Below are positions 6,569-10,917 of a stretch of 10,917 bases of DNA, in pieces. Under the pieces are notes generated by a model, which searched no databases, was not told the DNA's origin, and worked only from the letters and a program-made list of their open reading frames with translations. The stretch is from contig CABROZ010000077.1 in NCBI GenBank assembly GCA_902472795.1, positions 1 to 10,917 of the forward strand, given 5' to 3'. Position 1 is the first letter of the stretch. The number at the start of each line of letters is the position of its first letter. Source of the stretch: an uncultured Bacteroides sp. (lineage in GTDB: Bacteria > Bacteroidota > Bacteroidia > Bacteroidales > Bacteroidaceae). The position numbers and the translations under genes were made by a program.

Positions 6569-7222
6569 ATGAAGAAGAGGGTAGCATTAGGTATTTTGTT
6601 GTTGGGAATCCTGGGAGGTGCTCTGCCCTGCACGGCCCAGCAGATCATGTATGCCAACCTGAAGGAACTGCGTGAAGGGCAGGGTGACACGGTGACAACC
6701 CTGAAGGTGGAACGGCGCTCCATCAGTCAGATCTATCTGATGGGCGGTGCCGATTACCGCATCGAGACGGTGGACAATCGCGGCCTGAACCGTTACTTGC
6801 GCAAGCGCTGCTATGCCGTGCGCGTGGATACGGCGCTTTACGTCAACTGTCGCAAGATGCGGTATAAACGTTACCGCTTCGGCCAGTGGTATGCACCCGC
6901 CATGTGGGTGGGAGGGAAGATTTATTTCTCCGCACAACCCGTAGGACAGGCGGCCACCAGTACGCTGATGCCCGCCAATGCCGCCAAGTTGGGAGGCGAG
7001 GTAGGCGACGCCATTGCCGCTTCGGGACTTGTGCACGACCGTGTATATTACGAGCTCGACCCCGAGACGGGCCGTTCCGAATTTGTCGGCAAGGAGAAGA
7101 TGCTGCAATTGCTGTCCGACTTTCCCGAACTGCGAGCCCGCTTCGAGGGCGAAACCAGCGAGTCGGCCGAAGTAATCGGTCGGTACCTGAAGATGATACA
7201 AACCAAAAACGAATCCTTATGA
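6569..7222 (+). CDS. Secreted protein of unknown function
   Basis: A 217-residue protein. Residues 1-24 (MKKRVALGILLLGILGGALP and CTAQ) form a signal peptide, probably cleaved near CTA-Q, so the product should be periplasmic or beyond. The mature part starts with a segment around MYANLKELREGQGDTVTTLK, then YLMGGADYRIE and DTALYVNCRKMRYKRYRFGQ, which I associate with a conserved Bacteroides family, tentatively DUF6563 from memory. A hydrophilic, probably helical C-terminus follows. No catalytic motif is evident. A promoter-like palindrome lies just upstream. Its stop overlaps the next start (ATGA, 7219-7222), so the two products are translationally coupled and may share a task. The gene is more GC-rich than the beta-propeller gene upstream. 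Confidence 0.8.
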   Translation: MKKRVALGILLLGILGGALPCTAQQIMYANLKELREGQGDTVTTLKVERRSISQIYLMGGADYRIETVDNRGLNRYLRKRCYAVRVDTALYVNCRKMRYKRYRFGQWYAPAMWVGGKIYFSAQPVGQAATSTLMPANAAKLGGEVGDAIAASGLVHDRVYYELDPETGRSEFVGKEKMLQLLSDFPELRARFEGETSESAEVIGRYLKMIQTKNESL

Positions 7223-7671
7223 TACAGCTACAAGATGTGCCCCGTGCCTACGCCTATTGTTTTGCAGGCCGGGACAAATGCCCCAAGTGTGCCACTTGCC
7301 TGCGCGCCATAGCCGCCCGTCTGCTCGAACAGAGCGAAGACCCGCAACCCCAGACCCTGCATACGGTCAACGCCTGCTACGTCGATCGGCTGCCCGACCT
7401 TTCCGCCTGTCCCCTCTACCGTCCTGATACGCCGGTACGCTTTGCCCGGGGAATGATGCACTTGTTCGACGAAGTCCCCGTGAAGCAGGCCACCGAAGTG
7501 CGTGCCCGCGTAGTGGGTTGTTTCTCGTGCGAACGCTATTTCTACCTCAGCCGCAGTGGCAAGCGGCTCATTACTCCCGAAGAACAACGCCGGATAGCAG
7601 CTGTCTTCCGCGACATGGGACTGGCCGTGGCACCCCGTTTCGACGGCTACGAGCAAGCCTTAGTCTGGTAA
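7219..7671 (+). CDS. DUF6078-like cysteine-containing protein
   Basis: A 150-residue protein without a signal peptide, so probably cytoplasmic. The start (MIQLQDVPRAYAYCFAGRDK) runs into CPKCATCLRAIAARL, a cysteine cluster that could bind a metal. Later come CPLYRPDTPVRFARGMMHLFDEVP, then YFYLSRSGKRLITPEEQRRIA, and it ends FDGYEQALVW. This order (VPxxYxxCF, CP..A.CLR.LA, CP.Y, RFA.G...LDEVP, PEEQ..I, FD.Y) matches what I remember of the Bacteroides DUF6078 family, about 150 residues long. Function is unknown. The start overlaps the upstream stop by ATGA, so the two genes form a coupled pair. The long palindrome and hairpin array begin 20 bp after the stop. Confidence 0.75.
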   Translation: MIQLQDVPRAYAYCFAGRDKCPKCATCLRAIAARLLEQSEDPQPQTLHTVNACYVDRLPDLSACPLYRPDTPVRFARGMMHLFDEVPVKQATEVRARVVGCFSCERYFYLSRSGKRLITPEEQRRIAAVFRDMGLAVAPRFDGYEQALVW

Positions 7672-7690
7672 TTCCCCTTGACCATACGGC

Positions 7691-7721
7691 GCGTTGTATC
7701 CTGCCCGGCAGGACACAACGC
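7691..7721. repeat. Near-perfect 31-nt palindrome after the two-gene unit
   Basis: GCGTTGTATCCTGCC (7691-7705) and GGCAGGACACAACGC (7707-7721) are inverted copies with one mismatch (A/C) around a central C. As RNA this would be a very stable hairpin. It starts 20 nt after the stop codon at 7671 but has no T run, so it could be a T-less terminator, a 3'-end stabiliser or a DNA site. Sixteen bases of it recur directly at 7900-7915. Confidence 0.85.
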
Positions 7722-7734
7722 CGCTGCATGCAGG

Positions 7735-7915
7735 TTGCAGTCCGACTGCAAGCCTGTGTGCAGTGTTACTGCAAGCTTGTTTGCAGCGTTACTGCAAAGC
7801 TGTTTGCAGCGGCTCTGCAACCTGTTTGCAGTAGTTCTGCAACCTGCTTGCAGCAACTCTGCAACCTGTGTGCAGCAGCAGTGCAGCCGGGACGCAGCGG
7901 CGTTGTAGCCTGCCC
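7735..7915. repeat. Tandem array of alternating TTGCAG/CTGCAA half-sites
   Basis: Eight units start with GCAG at 7737, 7760, 7783, 7806, 7828, 7850, 7872 and 7894: three of 23 bp, then five of 22 bp. The consensus is GCAG-N5-CTGCAA-CCTGTNT. In the first six units TTGCAG or GTGCAG and CTGCAA are inverted around a variable 5-nt loop (TCCGA, TGTTA, CGTTA, CGGCT, TAGTT, CAACT). The spacers between hairpins are more constant (CCTG or similar). The last two units are degenerate. GCAGCGGCGTTGT (7894-7906) is the exact reverse complement of ACAACGCCGCTGC (7715-7727) at the other end. Units of 22-23 bp are not multiples of three, so open frames through the array are not protein repeats. Confidence 0.9.
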
Positions 7916-8004
7916 CCTTTCCCATCCGCGCCGGCAGTTGTGCCGATTGTCACCCGGAGTTGTTCTGCTATAGAGAGCCTTTCTGTAGCCCAAAAACAGC
8001 TGTG

Positions 8005-8036
8005 ATGTAACGTATATATAAGTATATGTAACGTAT
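8005..8036 (+). promoter_or_regulatory. Two 11-bp direct repeats, candidate activator site for the GH115 gene
   Basis: ATGTAACGTAT occurs at 8005-8015 and again, identically, at 8026-8036. The starts are 21 bp apart, two helical turns, placing both copies on the same DNA face about 30-60 bp upstream of the -7 box at 8065. Direct repeats at this spacing are typical of AraC-type DNA-binding domains, which are also the output domain of Bacteroides hybrid two-component regulators of polysaccharide loci. The regulator itself is not in the window. Confidence 0.55.
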
Positions 8037-8064
8037 CCGTAAGGTCTGTTTGCCCGAAAGGTAT

Positions 8065-8072
8065 TATTTTTG
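8065..8072 (+). promoter_or_regulatory. -7 promoter element of the GH115 gene
   Basis: TATTTTTG is a full match to TAnnTTTG and would start transcription near 8079, about 18 nt before the ATG at 8097. No TTTG lies at the expected -33 distance (AAGG occupies 8041-8044), which fits a promoter that needs an activator. Confidence 0.55.
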
Positions 8073-8096
8073 TAACCAGATTAACTAAAAAATGTC

Positions 8097-10649
8097 ATGA
8101 AATACATTTCTACCTTATTTCTGTTATTATGGATGTCGGTATGGTCCGTGCAGGCCGCCGACCGGTTTGTCACCTTTGCTCCGTCCGAAGACGGCCTTAC
8201 CCTTTACGCCGCCGGCAGTGCGACGCCCGCTATCTGGTGCAGCGACGACGACCACAAGGGCGTACTGATGGCCGTGGAAAACCTGCAGGCCGACTTCGAA
8301 AAAGTCGTTGGGGTGAAGCCCGATAAAGTTACTGCCGCTGCTGCCGGCGTGAAGATCATCATCGGCTCGGCCGACAAAAGTCCCCTCATCAAGCAACTGA
8401 TCAAAGCTAAGAAGTTAGACAAGAAACAGCTGGAAGGCGCCCGCGAGAAATACATCATCACCACCCTCCACGCACCCCTTGAGGGCATCGAAGGCGACGT
8501 GCTGCTCATTGCCGGCAGCGACAAGCGTGGCACCATCTATGGCATTTATGAATTGTCCCGCCAGATGGGTGTATCGCCCTGGTACTGGTGGGCCGACGTG
8601 CCTGTACCGACCCGCGAGGCAGTCTGCGTCCGTCCCGGCGTCTATACCGACGGTGAGCCTGCGGTGACCTATCGCGGCATCTTCCTGAACGACGAGGCAC
8701 CCTGCCTGACCGGATGGGTGAAGCACGCCTTCGGCACCAATTACGGCGGACACGAATTCTACGGGAAGGTGTTCGAGCTGATTCTCCGTCTGCGCGGCAA
8801 CTTCCTGTGGCCTGCCATGTGGAGCTGGGCTTTCTATGCCGACGACCCCGAGAACGGACGTCTGGCCGACGAGATGGGCGTCATCATCGGCACCTCGCAC
8901 CACGAACCGATGGCACGCAACCACCAGGAGTGGGCACGCAAGCGCAAGGAGTACGGCGCCTGGAACTATTCGACCAATAAAGAAGTCATCGACCAATTCT
9001 TCCGCGAGGGCATCGAACGCATGAAGGGCACCGAAGACGTGGTGACCATCGGTATGCGTGGCGACGGCGACGAAGCCATGAGCGAGGACACCAACGTGAA
9101 ACTGCTCGAAGACATTGTCAGCAACCAACGCCGCATCATCAAGGAAGTCACCGGCCGACCCGCCAAGGAGACGCCGCAGGTATGGGCGCTCTACAAGGAA
9201 GTGCTCGACTATTACGATAAGGGTATGCGCGTGCCCGACGACGTCATCATGCTGCTTTGCGACGACAACTGGGGCAACGTGCGCCGTCTGCCCAATGCTG
9301 AGGAACGCAAGCATCCCGGCGGCTTTGGCATGTACTACCACGTGGACTACGTGGGCGCGCCCCGCAATACGAAATGGCTGAACGTGACCCCCATCCAGGG
9401 CATGTGGGAACAGCTTCACCTGACCTATGAGTACGGTGTGGACAAACTTTGGGTACTCAACGTGGGCGACCTCAAGCCGATGGAATATCCCATCACCCTC
9501 TTCCTCGACATGGCCTGGAATCCGCTGGCCTATACCGCCGAGAACTTTATGCAGCATCCCCGCCGTTTCTGCGCTCAGGCCTTCGGCGAGGAGCAGGCCG
9601 ACGAGGCTGCCCGCATCCTCAACCTCTACAGCAAGTACAACGGTCGCGTGACCCCCGAGATGCTCGACGCCCGTACCTACAACCTCGCTACGGGCGAATG
9701 GAAGCAGGTGGCCGACGACTATGCCCGCCTTGAGGCCGAAGCCCTGCGCCAGTATCTCACGCTGGCTCCTGCCTACCGCGACGCTTACAAGCAACTGATA
9801 CTTTTCCCCGTGCAGGCCATGTCCAACCTCTACGAAATGTACTACGCCCAGGCCATGAACCACAAGCTCTATGCCGAAGGTAATCCCGAGGCGAATGCCT
9901 GGGCCGACAAGGTGGAGCAGACCTTTGCACGCGACAAGGCTCTGACCGACGACTACAACAACGTGATGTCCGGCGGCAAGTGGAAGAACATGATGATACA
10001 GAAACACATCGGCTACCGCTCGTGGAACGACAACTTCCCTGCCGACCGTCTGCCCAAAGTATTCCGCATCGCCGAGCCCGAGAAGGCCGTGGGTGGCTAC
10101 GTCTTTACGGGTGCCAACGGTTATGTAGCCATGGAGGCTCCCCACTTCTTCGAGTGCCGGGCCGCCGAAGGCACTTCGTGGAAGGTGATTCCCGACATGG
10201 GCCGTACGCTGGGCGGCGTCACGCTGATGCCCTATACCGTGCCCGTAGCCGGTTCGTCTCTGTCTTATAAGATGAAGTTGCCCGAAGAGGCCCGCGACCT
10301 GAAGCAGGTAAAGGTCATTGTGGTCGTGAAGTCCACCCTGGCTTTCCAGGACGTTGATGGCCACAAATACACCGTCGGTTTCCGCGGCGGCAACGAAGAA
10401 ACCGTCAACTTCAACCACAACCTGAACGAATTGCCCGAGAACGTTTACTCCGTCTTCTACCCCACCGTGGCCCGCCGCGTGATTGAGAAGGAAGTGACGC
10501 TCACCCTTCCCGCCTCGTCCGACGGCACTTATACGCTTGACTTCAAGCCGCTTCACCCCGCCGTGGTGTTAGAGAAGATTGTCGTCGATCTGGGTGGTTA
10601 CCGCAAGTCCTACCTGTACATGAACGAGTCGGAGTGTACGCGAAAGTAA
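8097..10649 (+). CDS. GH115 xylan alpha-(4-O-methyl)-glucuronidase
   Basis: An 850-residue secreted enzyme that removes alpha-1,2-linked glucuronic acid or its 4-O-methyl form from xylan. Residues 1-20 (MKYISTLFLLLWMSVWSVQA) are a signal peptide. An N-terminal beta/alpha domain follows to about residue 185, then the catalytic barrel with FLNDEAP (196-202), NFLWPAMW (235-242), HHEPM (268-272), RGDGDEAM (321-328), YKEVL (366-370), CDDNWGN (388-394) and YYHVDYVG (413-420). Residues reported from memory as essential in the Bacteroides ovatus GH115 (Asp206, Asp332, Glu375, Tyr425) fall at a constant offset of 7 here: Asp199, Asp325, Glu368, Tyr418. A beta-rich C-terminal domain starts near residue 660. 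Length is normal for the family. Activator-type repeats lie upstream, and a probable glucuronoyl esterase follows after 44 bp, probably in the same operon. Confidence 0.94.
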   Translation: MKYISTLFLLLWMSVWSVQAADRFVTFAPSEDGLTLYAAGSATPAIWCSDDDHKGVLMAVENLQADFEKVVGVKPDKVTAAAAGVKIIIGSADKSPLIKQLIKAKKLDKKQLEGAREKYIITTLHAPLEGIEGDVLLIAGSDKRGTIYGIYELSRQMGVSPWYWWADVPVPTREAVCVRPGVYTDGEPAVTYRGIFLNDEAPCLTGWVKHAFGTNYGGHEFYGKVFELILRLRGNFLWPAMWSWAFYADDPENGRLADEMGVIIGTSHHEPMARNHQEWARKRKEYGAWNYSTNKEVIDQFFREGIERMKGTEDVVTIGMRGDGDEAMSEDTNVKLLEDIVSNQRRIIKEVTGRPAKETPQVWALYKEVLDYYDKGMRVPDDVIMLLCDDNWGNVRRLPNAEERKHPGGFGMYYHVDYVGAPRNTKWLNVTPIQGMWEQLHLTYEYGVDKLWVLNVGDLKPMEYPITLFLDMAWNPLAYTAENFMQHPRRFCAQAFGEEQADEAARILNLYSKYNGRVTPEMLDARTYNLATGEWKQVADDYARLEAEALRQYLTLAPAYRDAYKQLILFPVQAMSNLYEMYYAQAMNHKLYAEGNPEANAWADKVEQTFARDKALTDDYNNVMSGGKWKNMMIQKHIGYRSWNDNFPADRLPKVFRIAEPEKAVGGYVFTGANGYVAMEAPHFFECRAAEGTSWKVIPDMGRTLGGVTLMPYTVPVAGSSLSYKMKLPEEARDLKQVKVIVVVKSTLAFQDVDGHKYTVGFRGGNEETVNFNHNLNELPENVYSVFYPTVARRVIEKEVTLTLPASSDGTYTLDFKPLHPAVVLEKIVVDLGGYRKSYLYMNESECTRK

Positions 10650-10693
10650 TTGTATTGATAAACGTTATAAATAATTTCTATTGAATTGGTAAA

Positions 10694-10917
10694 ATGAAAA
10701 AATATATATTTCTTTTTCTAGGTTTTTTGGCAGGAGTTATTCAGGCACAGGACATCCCATTCGTGTACGATGTGGAGAATACGGGTGCTTCGTTCCCCTC
10801 TCCGGTACTTCCCGAACCGGAACAGCTTCCGGTGGTGGAACAGTTGCCCAATCCCTTTATGTGGTCCGATGGCAGTGGGTGTATCGCCGGCTTTGCCGAC
10901 TGGAGCCGGCGGCGGGC
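10694..10917 (+). CDS. Exported esterase, probably CE15 glucuronoyl esterase (3' end missing)
   Basis: Seventy-four codons are visible without a stop before the window ends. The start (MKKYIFLFLGFLAGVIQA then QD) is a signal peptide with likely cleavage after IQA. The mature start IPFVYDVENTGASFP, a proline-rich spacer (LPEPEQLPVVEQLPNPF), and MWSDG...FADWSRRRA resemble the N-terminus of CE15 4-O-methyl-glucuronoyl methylesterases and related alpha/beta hydrolases (PDPF...DG...W..RRAEI). The catalytic serine region is beyond the window. It lies 44 bp after the GH115 gene with no promoter or terminator seen between, so cotranscription is likely. A CE15 role would suit the neighbour, since both enzymes act on xylan glucuronic acid. 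Other esterases with a similar N-terminus cannot be excluded. Confidence 0.65.
   Translation, partial: MKKYIFLFLGFLAGVIQAQDIPFVYDVENTGASFPSPVLPEPEQLPVVEQLPNPFMWSDGSGCIAGFADWSRRR

Noticed and set aside
7735..7915. CRISPR array
   Set aside because: Units are only 22-23 bp with 5-nt variable parts, there are no spacers of about 30 bp and no cas genes.
7518..7973. Open frame across the hairpin array (Cys/Leu/Gln-rich translation)
   Set aside because: The unit length of 22-23 bp shifts frame from unit to unit, similar frames exist on both strands, and the composition simply reflects GCAG/CTGC repeats. It overlaps the well-supported DUF6078-like gene.
8415..10556. 713-codon antisense open frame inside the GH115 gene
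   Set aside because: It lies wholly opposite a clear GH115 coding sequence; GC-rich codon use suppresses stops on the opposite strand. The translation is a low-complexity valine/histidine/glycine-rich shadow.

Overview
The window looks like a chromosomal segment of a Bacteroides-type gut bacterium (Bacteroidota). The evidence is a ribosomal protein L17 with the alanine/glutamate-rich tail I associate with Bacteroides, promoters of the TTTG / TAnnTTTG type, lipoproteins with an acidic stretch after the lipidated cysteine, and carbohydrate-active enzymes of a glucuronoxylan locus. The species cannot be fixed from sequence alone.

Layout. Positions 1-487 hold the 3' end of rplQ, the last gene of a ribosomal protein operon, and a strong intrinsic terminator. 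Positions 572-1780 hold two small unrecognised envelope proteins, one exported and one with two membrane helices. Between them lie three copies of a 16-bp motif at an exact 22-bp period. Positions 1782-3590 on the minus strand hold a membrane-anchored MutS-like ATPase that meets its neighbour tail to tail with one base between them. Divergent from it, at 3912-5039, is a six-bladed beta-propeller lipoprotein. It is followed by a 339-bp gap with a run of nine C and a good promoter, then a lipoprotein SGNH/SASA-type acetylesterase (5379-6338). Just after the esterase stop lies a degenerate copy of the 3' end of the beta-propeller gene.

Positions 6569-7671 hold a translationally coupled pair: a secreted unknown and a cysteine-containing DUF6078-like protein. 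Positions 7691-7915 hold the most unusual DNA in the window. A near-perfect 31-nt palindrome is followed by about eight 22-23-bp units in which TTGCAG and CTGCAA alternate about every helical turn; 13-bp inverted and 16-bp direct copies tie the two ends together. Positions 8005-8072 look like an activator-dependent promoter, with two 11-bp direct repeats 21 bp apart upstream of a -7 box. It precedes a GH115 alpha-glucuronidase (8097-10649). After 44 bp comes the start of a further exported protein, probably a CE15-type glucuronoyl esterase, cut off by the window end.

How the genes may work together: GH115 removes (4-O-methyl)glucuronic acid from xylan, a CE15 enzyme would cleave the ester between that acid and lignin, and the SGNH esterase could remove acetyl groups. 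This fits one edge of a xylan utilisation locus, though no susC/susD pair or regulator lies in the window. The rplQ and MutS-like genes are core chromosomal genes unrelated to this theme.
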